From: Antedon mediterranea
Lineage: Eukaryota > Echinodermata > Crinoidea > Comatulida > Antedonidae
Assembly: GCF_964355755.1 (NCBI RefSeq)
Contig: NC_092670.1
Span: 19,901,201-19,965,200 of the forward strand
DNA length: 64,000 nt
Direction of reading: 5' to 3'
Positions 1-12,488 of the stretch are shown here, in pieces; position 1 is the first letter of the stretch, and each line of letters starts with the position of its first letter. A model generated the notes under the pieces. The model ran no database searches and was not told the origin of the DNA. It saw nothing but the letters and a program-made list of their open reading frames with translations. Position numbers and translations under genes: made by a program.

Positions 1-1131
1 GACGATCCTCTGAATGCAACTCAACAAGAATAGGTTTTAAGAATTTAGATTTTTCAAATTTAACAGTACTTAGGTGTGTAATAAAAAGATGGTAGCCAAG
101 GACGTTTCATGTCTTGAGAAGAGAAAGCTAATAGAAATTGTAAATGTATTAATATTTGTCCTCGGTTGAAGAAATTCAAATTCGATCCACAGCCACAGTG
201 CATTGCCACCCATGTTCACACCCTGAAAGATGAACCCCTACTCTTTTAGAATAGAGTACGACGTTTGTTTGCATAGTTACTTAAAACCAATTGTTTTCAA
301 GGAATTGCAATATTATGATATCCAAAATTGTAAGCTAAATTGTTTAGTTAGCTTTATTAATAGAACCATGAATTAAAGTGTGCTGTTTGTCCTTGTATTT
401 TTTTGGAAGAAAAATGTTAAAATGGTTTTGTGGTCAAATAAAATTATAATATATAAATAGGCCATCCAAATAGTGCCCAATCAGAGATAAACATTTCCAT
501 TATATTTTTGAGATACCAAATACAGTTTAGTCAAATTCTTTGAATTCAATCGAAATTGCTACAGTAATTAAAACTGTTTAATGTTTTCATAAATAATTCT
601 TTTAATTGTGATCATGCATTGGTGTGTTTTGTAGTATAATTCCTTTGACTGTTTTTCATCCAGCCATGTTATTAATTATCCCAAGCTTTGGGTTATTTAT
701 TGTGTTGAGAGTTCACTTTGGTTGTGTTTTTGTACAAGATACATACACTCTTTGGCTCGTGTCTTGTATTAGAGATGTACATTGGTAATGATGTAGAATT
801 TGTGGTTGGTAGGCTGGAAGTTTGAATCACACATTGTCAACTATACTTTACTTCTCACTTTATCCAGGCTTTTAGCATCCAATGAATGTACAGTACTGTA
901 ACATGGTGTGCCTGATATACACATACAGTAACTCTTTCCAACGTTCATTATGGATTAGCTGAAAAGAACTATTATACACCAGATTTGTGAGCCATTAATG
1001 TGGTGTGTTCTCATGCCTGTACTTACATAGAAATTGTTGATATTAACATTCTTTTATCCATCATCCACTTTATTGCAGTGTAAGAAATGGAGAAGAAACA
1101 CAATTACCTATAAACTGAAGCAGAACATGGC
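1..1131. other. Left-edge region without a recognisable gene
   Basis: AT-rich DNA with no open frame of convincing composition on either strand and no recognisable protein similarity. It may be intergenic, or a UTR or intron of a gene lying off the left edge; the sequence does not decide. Confidence 0.5.
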
Positions 1132-1784
1132 GTACATACAGTACATATGTCTCCATCATTGAGTACATACAGTACATATGTCTCCATCATTGAGTACATA
1201 CAGTACATATGTCTCCATCATTGAGTACATACAGTACATATGTCTCCATCATTGAGTACATACAGTACATATGTCTCCATCATTGAGTACATACAGTACA
1301 TATGTCTCCATCATTGAGTACATACAGTACATATGTCTCCATCATTGAGTACATACAGTACATATGTCTCCATCATTGAGTACATACAGTACATATGTCT
1401 CCATCATTGAGTACATACAGTACATATGTCTCCATCATTGAGTACATACAGTACATATGTCTCCATCATTGAGTACATACAGTACATATGTCTCCATCAT
1501 TGAGTACATACAGTACATATGTCTCCATCATTGAGTACATACAGTACATATGTCTCCATCATTGAGTACATACAGTACATATGTCTCCATCATTGAGTAC
1601 ATACAGTACATATGTCTCCATCATTGAGTACATACAGTACATATGTCTCCATCATTGAGTACATACAGTACATATGTCTCCATCATTGAGTACATACAGT
1701 ACATATGTCTCCATCATTGAGTACATACAGTACATATGTCTCCATCATTGAGTACATACAGTACATATGTCTCCATCATTGAGT
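1132..1784. repeat. 31-bp perfect tandem repeat (minisatellite), about 21 copies
   Basis: The unit begins GAGTACATACAGTACATATG and ends with TCTCCATCATT, giving a 31-bp period. About 21 copies follow one another with essentially no substitutions. The first half of each unit is rich in short self-complementary pieces (GTAC, CATATG). Such homogeneity points to recent expansion or strong homogenisation. Confidence 0.97.
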
Positions 1785-3490
1785 CAAAATGAAATATTGT
1801 TATGTATTACCAAACTAATACTTAGTTTATTAGTTTATATTTTAATCAAAAGCTCAAATATTAAGTTAAAAAAAATTATTTGAAATATTAGTACAATTAG
1901 GTGAGAATTATTATTATTTTTTAAACAATTTAAATTGATATGGCACTTCTGATACTGTACCATGTCATGTAAATTTGTAAAAATAACAATTATATAATAT
2001 GTAAAGTATAGAATTATTCAAATTAGTTATACCACATTATTTCATATTTAAACATTAAGAAAGCTTAATTTCAATAATAGAATGTGTTTTTTTTAATGTT
2101 TATTTTAGTGTTTAGTTGTAGGTTTTATATATCCATACAAAATGAGTTGTAATGTGTTTACCATATACTGTATGATTATAATATATAAAATATGAAAATT
2201 TATATCTCAGTTTAAGCCCAGCAATATTACAAAATGCCAATTCTACCATTTATTTTAACAGGTTTGAGAATATGCAGCTTGTCAGGGTGCAACCTTTAGG
2301 GCCAAAATCTTGTAATAGGAGTTTCCCTGAATTTGATCCAGTCACATGTTTCCCATTTTTGTTTAAAATTTCACCTTGGTTAAAAAAATATTTGGATCCC
2401 TGGTGTTATGATGATGGATGTTTGTATTTAGTGCATTTGAATAGGAAATAGCCAAAGTATGTAGCCATATTGTTGGTTTGTGTTGGCATAGAGATATAGT
2501 TCACTATAATATCTCTATGCTTTTGTGAAAAAGGCCACAATTTGTTAGGGAGAAAAAAGGTGTGCCCGTAAAACAGGATTGTCAAGAATGATAAGTAAAA
2601 GTAAGGCATGTGAATAGAAATTGACCATAGTGTTAACAAATAGCTTCCCCCATGTTATCCACAAGCTAATTTTCCAATAATAGGGGTTTCCAATAATAGA
2701 GGGTCCTTATACTGTAATAGAAGTTCCCCATTCCCCGAAATAGTGTAATGCATCTGTGGGAAAAATAATTGTATGCTTTCAGCTTTTTATTGATGTGGTC
2801 CAATAATATTGCTAATTACATCCACAAATTAAAGTAATGCTCCTCCTGTTTTTACAAATCGCAATCTTTCAAAAATTCTAGACTTTCATAAAAGAAACAT
2901 GTATATTTCCTAATATATTAAATAATAAATATTACGTTGATTTATTACAAATAAAGTAATAGGTGTTTTGTAACTTTGTTTTATTGATAAAATAAGAATA
3001 TACAAACGGGATGGGGGAGAGAATGCAATATACATATTATATTTACAGAGAGGTTGATTCGAATTGTCTAAGGCTCTTGTGAACTTTGACATACTAGTGC
3101 ATAGACAACACTGACTGAACCATAAAATACAAAAACCTTTAAACGTGAAGATAATATCATTTATTTGCATATACAGACTGTGTATAATAATATTCTCTTG
3201 AAAGGTAATTAAAATCATCATCATCATTTATCACCCATAAACAATGCATTTCTTATCACATAAACTTTTAGTTCAAGCACTAGTCTCAATAATTCTGAAT
3301 TTATAATTTAAATGATAAATAGATTTAATAGACATAATATAAATAATAAAAATGTATACAATATAAGTAACAATGAATTCTAATCAAAATTTTAAAATGG
3401 TAACAATTATAATAAATATTATTATACTATATTTTAATGCATAATGAAGAAGTATAAATAAAAACTTGGCCTTTATGAGACATTTTCTAT
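1785..3490. other. AT-rich gene-free region
   Basis: No supportable gene. The short minus-strand open frames at 2406-2639 and 2910-3227 lack domain-like composition or splice context. A solo copy of the palindrome expanded at 3.5 kb lies inside. Confidence 0.5.
2486..2520. repeat. Solo copy of the ATAGAGATAT palindrome
   Basis: A 35-bp near-perfect inverted repeat starts GCATAGAGATATAG and ends TATAATATCTCTATGC. It has the same core as the 43-bp array at 3491-3971, about 1 kb away, and could be the seed or an escaped unit of that array. Confidence 0.8.
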
Positions 3491-3971
3491 GGTCCAGGCA
3501 TAGAGATATTATAGTGAACTATCATATCTCTATGGTCCAGGCATAGAGATATTATAGTGAACTATAATATCTCTATGGTCCAGGCATAGAGATATTATAG
3601 TGAACTATAATATCTCTATGGTCCAGGCATAGAGATATTATAGTGAACTATAATATCTCTATGGTTCAGGCATAGAGATATTATAGTGAACTATAATATC
3701 TCTATGGTCCAGGTATAGAGATATTATAGTGAACTATAATATCTCTATGGTCCAGGTATAGAGATATTATAGTGAACTATAATATCTCTATGGTCCAGGC
3801 ATAGAGATATTATAGTGAACTATAATATCTCTATGGTCCAGGCATAGAGATATTATAGTTCACTATAATATCTCTATGGTCCAGGCATAGAGATATTATA
3901 GTTCACTATAATATCTCTATGGTCCAGGCATAGAAATATTATAGTGAACTATAATATCTCTATGGTCCAGG
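3491..3971. repeat. Tandem array of 43-bp units, each a 34-bp palindrome plus spacer
   Basis: Eleven units with 43-bp period. Each has a left arm ATAGAGATATTATAGT, a 2-base centre and the reverse-complement right arm, then a spacer GGTCCAGGC. Most units have centre GA; those near 3845-3925 read TTCACT where the others read GTGAAC, so the centre is inverted. A transcript of either strand would fold into a chain of hairpins, and the DNA could extrude cruciforms. Confidence 0.95.
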
Positions 3972-5002
3972 TCAAAGGAGCTGGTTTTTCATCAAAGTTC
4001 TAATTAAAGACTTAAGCTCTGTCTACACTATCAAACTTAACGTGACAAAAAAATGTATATGAACACAATATTATATTTGGTCACATAACACATTTCTGAC
4101 AATGATAGTGTAGATGGAGTTTAACACTGCTCAAAATTGGGTGTATACACCATTATTCATTGATTTAGTAGTTGAGAAAGTCCCTTTCTGCTTTTTGTGT
4201 TATGTCATACACCTGTACATTTAAATAGTGCCAATGCATAATGCAAAACAGCTCAAGCATTTGAAACAAGGACATCAAAGCAAGTAGCTGGCTTATACAT
4301 GTTAGATTAAAGTAAGTTATTATTTAAATAGAAGCCAGCTGGAAAGTGAGTACAATTTATTGTTATTTTCCTACAGTAATACTTATCTATTTCCATGTCT
4401 ATAAGCCTGAATTGATGAGTTTCCATAACTCATAATTTAGATAAATATCTTGCTATATACAAAACTACATAAAAGTATAAATAGACAGAAAATATAAAAA
4501 GATAGAAATTGTTAGTCTATAAATAATACTAGTAGTCAAGGTTTGTCTAAAGAAAGTACTGCGATTTTTAAATATGATTATCGAACAATTTACATATTCA
4601 ATAATACATGATTTACATATATTCAAATTGCATTCATGATTTAAATTTTAAAGAACACCATAGTAGATCACAATACATTGCTCAAATATGTATTGTGTGT
4701 TTTTTATTGAAAGACTAAAATTGTAGGAATGTATAATTGAAATAAGATAGAAATATAAACAAAGTATATGTTGATGTTGAGTCAAAAATGTAATTAAACT
4801 TCACACTATATATATATATATAGTTGAGTAAAATTAGAGTCTCTTATTATTATATATTTGTATTGTGGTGGTGACATCTATTAAGTATTTGGCACTTCTT
4901 GGCTATAAATAGATTAGTAATGATTAAAAATAAATAAATTTGATTGATACTACAGGATCATACCTATACTATTTCTTTAGAAATGTTTAGTATTATTTAA
5001 AA
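3972..5002. other. Gene-free interval 3' of the KLHL gene
   Basis: Contains one inverted-repeat element at 4012-4124, a short TA microsatellite near 4808 and otherwise AT-rich DNA. It probably includes the 3' UTR of the minus-strand KLHL gene that stops at 5003; no polyadenylation site could be chosen confidently. Confidence 0.5.
4012..4124. mobile_element. MITE-like element, family A
   Basis: The left end reads TTAAGCTCTGTCTACACTAT and the right end is the decayed inverse (GTGTAGATGGAGTTTAA). This is a short member of the family found repeatedly in the window, with TTAA at both ends. Confidence 0.8.
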
Positions 5003-8000
5003 TTATGGTGGAGGAGGAGGTGGTGGTTCTGGGCACGAATCTTCAATCTTCTCCCGTACTTCTTTCAATTGAAGTGCTACGCAACTTAACCAACTACGGC
5101 TTGTCGGCATCTCTCCGATAATCTCCCAGAAGTCTTGTTCTTCGTTGTAACTTTCGATGGTGTCGTGGTATCGATCCCAACCTTCTTCACCACCTAGAAC
5201 ATAAATCTTCCCGTCGATACTTGCAAGACCGGGCCGATACCGACGCTCGTTCATAGGTGCACGTATCTCCCACTCGCTTCGTGCTATGTTAAAACGCTCA
5301 ACTTTGTTGGTGTTCTCAGTAGAAGCATGCCACCCTCCTAATTAATATGAAAATGACAATAATTATTTTACTAAATATAACTAAAAGAGAATAATTTTTT
5401 TTTTTGTGGATCTCAATGTTTACCAAATGAATGTTATCATTTATACACATTGCCACATTTCTTATTATTACCAAGGAGTGCAAAATATTTGTATTTATTT
5501 TTATGTCTTTAGGATTACCAATAGTAAACCCCCTGATACAGTCTCGATTGATCAACAGGGTTCTTTAAAGTGCACACAGGTTATTACTGTGTATACTGGA
5601 CCTACGGTTTATAGTCCTTATCCAAGAAAACCAGAACTAGGAGCGAGTCGGCCTCGAACACATGCCGATATTGTTGGCTCTTTAGGGTAAATGGCACCGT
5701 GCCTTAACAAATCGACCATATATATTTATATATTTTTGTGGCAGTAGAAGTAGTGCATTTACGCGAGAGGATGAACAATAAATCTAACCTATTACGTAAA
5801 TGTATCCGTTGAGTACTACAGCGGCTGAACCAGACCTAGCAATGGTCATTGGCTGTAACTGTGTCCATTGGTCAGTCCTTGTATCATAACATTGAACAAG
5901 GTCAATACCATCACCATCCTCCAAAACAGCACCACCTACAGTATGGAAGAGATTAGTATATTTAAATAGGAAAATTAAACTGTAGGAGAGGGTAACATAT
6001 GGTACATGCCAACATCTGAAGTTTAAAAAATGGGAAGTGGTGTTTTTTTCTTTTTCAACAGCGCCCTCTACCTATTATCGAGAAGTAAGGAGTGCAGTGT
6101 GTGACGCCGCAAGTGGTATTACATGTGTGGCTATGTGGGGGAATTCCCTCAGAAAATTATGACCGCAGATGGTCGTACAATGGCTTAAATATCGTAAATT
6201 GTATACACCAAAATTCAGTTATCTTTGTAATCTGGGAGAAAATGTGGAAAACCGGGAGCACAATAGGCCGGGAAATCAGTCTAAAATATGGGAGTCTCCC
6301 AGCCAAAACGGGAGTGTTGGCATGTATGGGGTAAAATAGTGTTGTGGAGATTGTATGGAATGTTGTGAGTGGAATTGATTTAGAAAGGAGCTATACCATC
6401 TTACCCATAACAAACAGTTTGCCTTCATGAGCTACCACTGCTGGGCTGGTAAGGGCCATCTTCATTGGAGACACAAATGTCCATGTATTTGTTGAAGGGC
6501 TATACCGCTCGACAGAATCAAGCCTAGCTGACCCTTCCCAGCCACCCACAGCATAGATGTACCCATCGACAGCAGCCACACCTGTAATCAAAAGGGATTT
6601 TCAATAAATACTGTATAACAACTTTATTTAAAGATAATAAACTAAAGCTCTACACTATAATTATATTAAACTAGTTTGACAAAAAAGGTGTGATGTGCTC
6701 AAATATGGTAGTAACATGACATCACCATTTCCATATATGGACACAACACATTTTTTTGTCACAAACAGTTTGATAGTGTAGACAAAGCTTTACAGTACAG
6801 TATGTTCACATACCTAGTTCTGACCGTGGATAATTCATAGGCGACACTTGAGCCCAGTTATCGCATGAAGGATCATATCTCCATACATCTTTGCTAGCTG
6901 ATCCATCAGGAAACTCTCCTCCAGCTAAGTACAAAATGCTGCTTCCTGGAAATAAAGCAAAAGACATTTTGTTTTTATTAGGAACAGATATAAATGTGAC
7001 AAACCTGTTTGACCTAACATAAATCCTAGGGATGTTCGATTAAAACAAGTTAAGCTGATTGCTTTTACCTGATACAACTAGACCATGCTTGCTGACAGCA
7101 AATGGCAAGCAAGCTAACGTACGCCATTGACTGGTATGAGGGTCAAAGGTCTCCACGCTTCGCAAAACAACTTTATCATCTTCGCCACCAACTGCTATTA
7201 TGACCTCACATGTCCCTAGTTAAAAAAAACAAAAGTGTTATCATACCTGTCATCAATTAGAAAGGTAAACCCATTTAGTATCTTATGGGCACAAATTGGG
7301 AGGATTAAAAGAAGAAACAATTTTTATTTTTTTAAAATAGCACAGTACAAGTACAACACAGTAAAGGGAAAAAATTGGTAGCTTTGCACTTAAATCGGTA
7401 GTTTTGGCATAATTTAAACAAAACCTATTTTTTCCAAGATCTAAACAGCTTTGGGGAATTGTACTTCTGTAGGAAAAGGATTGTTGTCTTTCATAGAATA
7501 GAAGCCAATTTTGTAAAAAAAAAGTGACAGTTTTCATTGTTATTAATATCACTAACCAGTGGATCTACGAGGTCTTGTCCGAGGACTATACAATTCTGCT
7601 CTACGATCCTGCAATAAATGGTAATTTTTAGCCTCTTCTACCAAGCGTCTACATTTTGCAAACTGCATAATTCCACTTCTACTCTCAACGCAATCATGCA
7701 GAAAATAAACGCTCATAAGTGGCAAACGTATATGCTCAAACGCTTTTTCAATATCAAGCTGCCGTTTCTCAGGATCCATATCGAACCAACGCATGACAGC
7801 CTCAAACACCTCTTCTTCCTGTTCTACGCACAAATAATCATCAGAGATGAATTCAACAATTTTCGAGCAAGGCAAGTTGAAAAAATCCTCCGTCGTAGAG
7901 ACATGATTGAAATGTTTTAAGACGAATGTTTTTGAAAGTTCTTGCAGAGGGGTGCACGCGTGAGCTTCTGCGAAGCAGTGAATCCCGAGACAATTTGTCG

Positions 8001-8445
8001 CATCCATGTGGCGTTGCATAAACCGACAACACGCATCACGCACTGCTAGTACACCAAGAAGATTGGCAGCCGATAGAAGAGACTGCACATTCGTTTTCGT
8101 GATCATTATTTCGGAAGTGTATGCAAAATCCACCAAAAGACTCAATATACTTGATTCTATCCCGTTTAGAGACACACGCTCTTGACGACTTTCTGCCAGT
8201 TCACCTGAAAACATTGCACGGAAATATGTACTAAACGATGCTAAAAGAGCTCGGTGGCACGGAAAATCTTGTCCATCGACACACAGTATAACATCGCACA
8301 TTAGACCCGATTGACGGAGCTCAGTGAATCCGGTGAGAACGTGCGTTGAATGGGAATGCTCAACAAAGTGATAATCCTCTGGCGGGATATCTGCCACATC
8401 ATCCTCATTTTGGTTTTCTTCTAAATGTGCATCGTTAGCAGCCAT
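5003..8445 (-). CDS. Kelch-like (BTB-BACK-Kelch) protein, complete, 608 codons
   Basis: Six coding exons on the minus strand: 7557-8445, 7069-7215, 6814-6945, 6405-6581, 5789-5935, 5003-5337, all joined in phase 1 with GT/AG sites. The ATG at 8443-8445 (AAAAAATGG context) follows a probable acceptor at about 8459, so an upstream non-coding exon is likely. The first exon encodes a BTB domain (DVILCVDGQDFPCHRALLAS) and a BACK domain (CLGIHCFAEAHACTPLQ). Six Kelch repeats follow, each with the double-glycine signature (IIAVGG, LYLAGG, IYAVGG, LFVMGG, IYVIGG, IYVLGG). Proteins of this plan are usually substrate adaptors for CUL3 ubiquitin ligases; that role is family knowledge, not shown here. 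The linker SPRTRPRRSTG resembles the KLHL24/KLHL21-like group but I do not assign orthology. The protein ends in an unusual run of seven prolines. Confidence 0.93.
6643..6792. mobile_element. MITE-like element, family A, in a KLHL intron
   Basis: Begins TAAAGCTCTACACTAT and ends GATAGTGTAGACAAAGCTTTA, with the internal GTGATGTGC and CATATATGGACA boxes typical of the family. It lies in the intron between the exons at 6405-6581 and 6814-6945. Confidence 0.85.
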
Positions 8446-9060
8446 TTTTTGTCTAAAAAGTAGGAATAAAAATGTAAAAAAAATATGATACAATTGAATA
8501 TTACACCTAGTCCTCCTACCAGGGAGGTGCATTTTTATTTTTTTATTAAAAATATTAAAATACATATTAATAAAAATGTTTAAAGACCCCTTCCCTGCAA
8601 TTTTTGACGTTTTTTGGAAAATAATACATATATATCACTTTAAAAACATTAAACCATGTCATTCCTTGTCTTAAATGTACGTTTTATGGTAAATTATGAT
8701 AAAAAGTGAGAAACAATGCACTACCTAAGTAGCTCGCGGCGATCGACCTCTCGTGGACGGTCTTAGGCCTAGCCTAGCTAGGCTTAGTTTTGTAGGCCTA
8801 GCTGGTAAACATCGGTAACGTACGAACATCGTACGCGAGCTATATACCTAGCCTGACGTTGTATAGTTGCTGCATTAATTGTCTTTCTATTTTTGCCAGA
8901 CTCCGTTGATACAAATTGGGGAAAACCCGGTATTTTCGCTGAAAAATTAGGAGTCTTCCATTTGTTTTGGCCTCACGATCGATCGAAAAGTGGGCGAATT
9001 ACAGGTGAAAAACAAAAATATCAATCCGCGCGCAATGCATTTTGGGATTTATAGCGGGCC
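8446..9060 (-). promoter_or_regulatory. Probable KLHL 5' UTR intron and promoter region, with a ZNF143/SBS-like motif
   Basis: The DNA upstream of the KLHL start is locally richer in CpG (GATCGATCG, CCGCGCGC, GCGGGCCGC) than its surroundings. The string GCATTTTGGGATTTATAG at 9037-9054 resembles the conserved metazoan STAF/ZNF143 promoter site (GCATGCTGGGA..TGTAG). The non-coding first exon and its donor were not located. Promoter status is inferred from position and composition. Confidence 0.4.
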
Positions 9061-12000
9061 GCTATAATTATTAGAATCGGCTTATTTTTCACATTTTTAA
9101 CCGTTTAAAGACGAAAAAAGTTATCGCAATAGGACCATATAGTATTATTTTTACATTAAATATAGTTTGTGATCTTAAATTAGATCTAAAAAACGTAGGG
9201 AATGGGGCTTTAATATTTCAGAAAATAAGTCATGTTTTCCAATATTGTATAAAACATTCAATTTCATCAATACTTAAAGTTTATTTTTTCTAGGCCTAAC
9301 ACAACTACATACATGCATCTCTCCCTTCATTTGAAGTACTTGACTAAGTGGTTTTTTAGCTGACCTCTCTCTTCTACTAGAATTAAGCCTAGCAGCTAGC
9401 CTTGGCCCTTGTTGTAAATGCGGCCTAGCTAGGCCTAGCTAGCTAGGACTAACTAAGCCTAACTAAGGCCTACCAGCTGCTAGAACCTACTTACTTTTGT
9501 CTTGTTGGTCTCATTTATATATAGAAAGACATATATAGGTTTATAAATGGCCTAAAGAAGGCTAAATCAAAGTTATTATTGAATTTTCATCATGTTCTTT
9601 AGTATATTTAATTTTAAAAGAGTTTTCTGCCGATTTCTCTCGGTTTCTCAAGCCTTTTTGTGTTGACCCTAGTATGCAAATTACCTGTGACGTCACGATA
9701 CTTTTCACAAAGAAACTGTTGCATATTTATGAGAAATCAGACTTCAGACACGCCCATCGTCATCAAAAATGCAGAGGGTATATCACAATGAATCCATCAC
9801 AATAAGTTGTGACTTTGTTTTAGCTCATTTATTGTTGTTCTACTGTATATTAAAATAATACAGTGTAAAGTTATTATGTAATAGATTTGCTTCATAAGTA
9901 ATCAACTAATCATATGTCACAGTGGTTCATCACATTTTGTGTATTTAATTACACTCAATGAAAAATGCATAATATTCCATAGCTCAGACTATCAATCATG
10001 TGACATGTAGTAATGTATGTAGGTTTTTTTAGTTATTAGATGATACTAGTGGCCTTTTTACCTGTTATTAGGTTCAGATGTTGGTAATGATTCAAGAAAA
10101 CTAAAATGACACAATAACAATACTGCAATGTAATACTATATTTTTATTTCAGCAGGACCTTCTTTGTACAAAAGGGATGGGATGCTAAAAGGCACAATCT
10201 ATATTCACACAATGCATGTCAATTGTACAACCACCACCACGATTTAAAGGTCATATTTTCATGCCTAGTACATACGCAACACTCATAAAAATTACAATTA
10301 GAATTGTTGTGAATACACCAATGTATTAGGGTATTCACTTCTATGATTTTGTTTATATCCCATATTGTTATAAGCTTTAATTTGACAAAGAAAATTATCG
10401 TCATACGTAAAACAGTCATAGCTGTGGTGTATGCAAGAAAAAAAAAACCTATATTATGTACATTCATATATATTTCTGTTTTCATCAGTTAAGTTAATTT
10501 ATTTCTTATTACTCTCAAATAATTCTAATTAACTCTGAATGATTTCAACAGTATGTAGCACCACTGAATGAAATATTTATAGTACTACTGCAGTAATGTA
10601 TATTTTATACTGTAATGTAATTACTGCAGTAATTTGGAACCCTTATTTATCTGTTGAAAAACAATAACATGGGTTTACATAAAGCTTTAATATTATTTCA
10701 GTAACAATTAATGTAATCAATGTACTGCAGTACCTGCAGTACAAATATGATGGTACTGCAGTGACTGCAGTAGAATATAATAAAAATCATTGTTTTTGCA
10801 AATAAATTACATTTTAAAGATGTGGCCAAATAAAACAACAATTAAAAAAAAAATTAAACCCTCTTTTAAACATACCACAACCATGATAAATTAAACTATG
10901 AATTTAATTAATTACAATGTAAATATATACAAAGAGTATTACTTAAGACATTGATTTCAACCAATCATCATCTTCAAATGTTTGGGCTCTATATAAACAA
11001 CAAAATGCAATTTGTTTGAAAGAGGTATACTGTTAGGAATGCTAATAATACAGTAATGCCAATAAAATACTTTAAAACAAAATGTTTTCATCAATTCCTC
11101 TAGCCAGGAGGACTTACATTTCAAGTTCAATGTTTAGTAAGGCTAAGTGTGTGACCTGCTCTGAAATGGTCATTTAGATACAATGTGTTGCCATACATAT
11201 AAATATGCATGCCATATATCCTGTTTTATGCACAAGATGCATGTCATACACAGTATTGTTATTTTTGCATTATCCTAAATTGAAACTTAAAAATTACTGT
11301 TTATACAAATAACAAATTAACTACATAATTTAAATAAAAGAAAACAAAAAGAAATCAGCTGAAAAAAACATTAACATTAAAACATACAATAGTTTGGAAA
11401 TCATTATCAATCTATTTAAAGGAGATTTATATACTAAGGTTGGTGCAGTAAATGTATAATTACTATAAACCTTGTATTGAATATCACTAAGGACAACAAA
11501 ACAGCCTAATCAAATGTTAAACTACAGAAACACTGTTGATACTGTGTCCCATTTTATAGTATTTCTGTATTAACCAATATGAGTATAAAATGTTTTATAT
11601 TATACTAGAAGTAAACATGTCTATTGAAACTACACAGAATTAAAAATCACCACCACTCAACATATAAATTGCATATATAAGTACACACTGTGTGGCGTTA
11701 GGAGTATGAATAGACGATAATACAGTAGTAGAAATAGCAATGAGGTACTGTCTACAGGTCCACCTTCAACTCGATTCCTCTCTCATTAGGAGGCTTTTGG
11801 CCAGTCATATAGTCAATTTGTTCTTGGCTATTAGCTCTCTACTAATAAAATTTAATATAATTTTGTCCTATTGTTATTTCTTTCTTAACTAAGTTTTATT
11901 TTCTATAACATAAAATCAAGTAAAAATAAGTTCTTTCAAATAATAATAATGTTAAATTTTATACATCATTTAATGTTTTCTGCTTTTAGGAAACATGTGC

Positions 12001-12488
12001 TAAGGAAAAGAATTTCCATATATATTTTTTAAACAACTTTAGATCATATGATAATCTATAGTTACTTTTAGCATTAAAGCATTTAATGCAAATTTAGTAT
12101 TACTGTATACTCTTATGGACCTTCCGTCCCTGGCAGTTACCGGACATTTAAAACATGTTTTGCATCGATCTCCCTATTCACTATCATAATTATTAACTTA
12201 AATCTGCACACTACAAACATTTGACCAAAAAAATGAATCATATTAAAATAAATTTACAAATTTCTTTTTGTCTATTCTGACAAACCAATAATACAATAAT
12301 AAAGTATTTATAGTTATGTTTGAAAAAAATAGAAGTTATTCTTCCATTTTAGGTTATTTATTTGTACAAACGCATTTTCAATTACAAACAACATTCATAG
12401 GTTTTTAAAAAAATCAGGAATATTTAATATTTACCAGATGCTAGAATTCTTTGTCTAATTGTTATGAACGTCATAGAGAATTTTTAAC
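9061..12488. other. Intergenic DNA between KLHL and HAPSTR1
   Basis: No gene supported with confidence. It holds runs of TAGGCCTAGCTAG-type motifs (9370-9470), a cluster of CTGCAGTA/TACTGCAG palindromes (10585-10770) and probably the 3' UTR of the minus-strand HAPSTR1 gene. A 26-codon exon-like frame at 11755-11835 on the minus strand is discussed in the findings. Confidence 0.5.

Noticed and set aside
1132-1784. CRISPR-like regular array
   Set aside because: Units are directly contiguous with no unique spacers and the genome is clearly metazoan.
10219-10485. 88-codon minus-strand open frame
   Set aside because: AT-rich intergenic DNA with no splice context or recognisable similarity.
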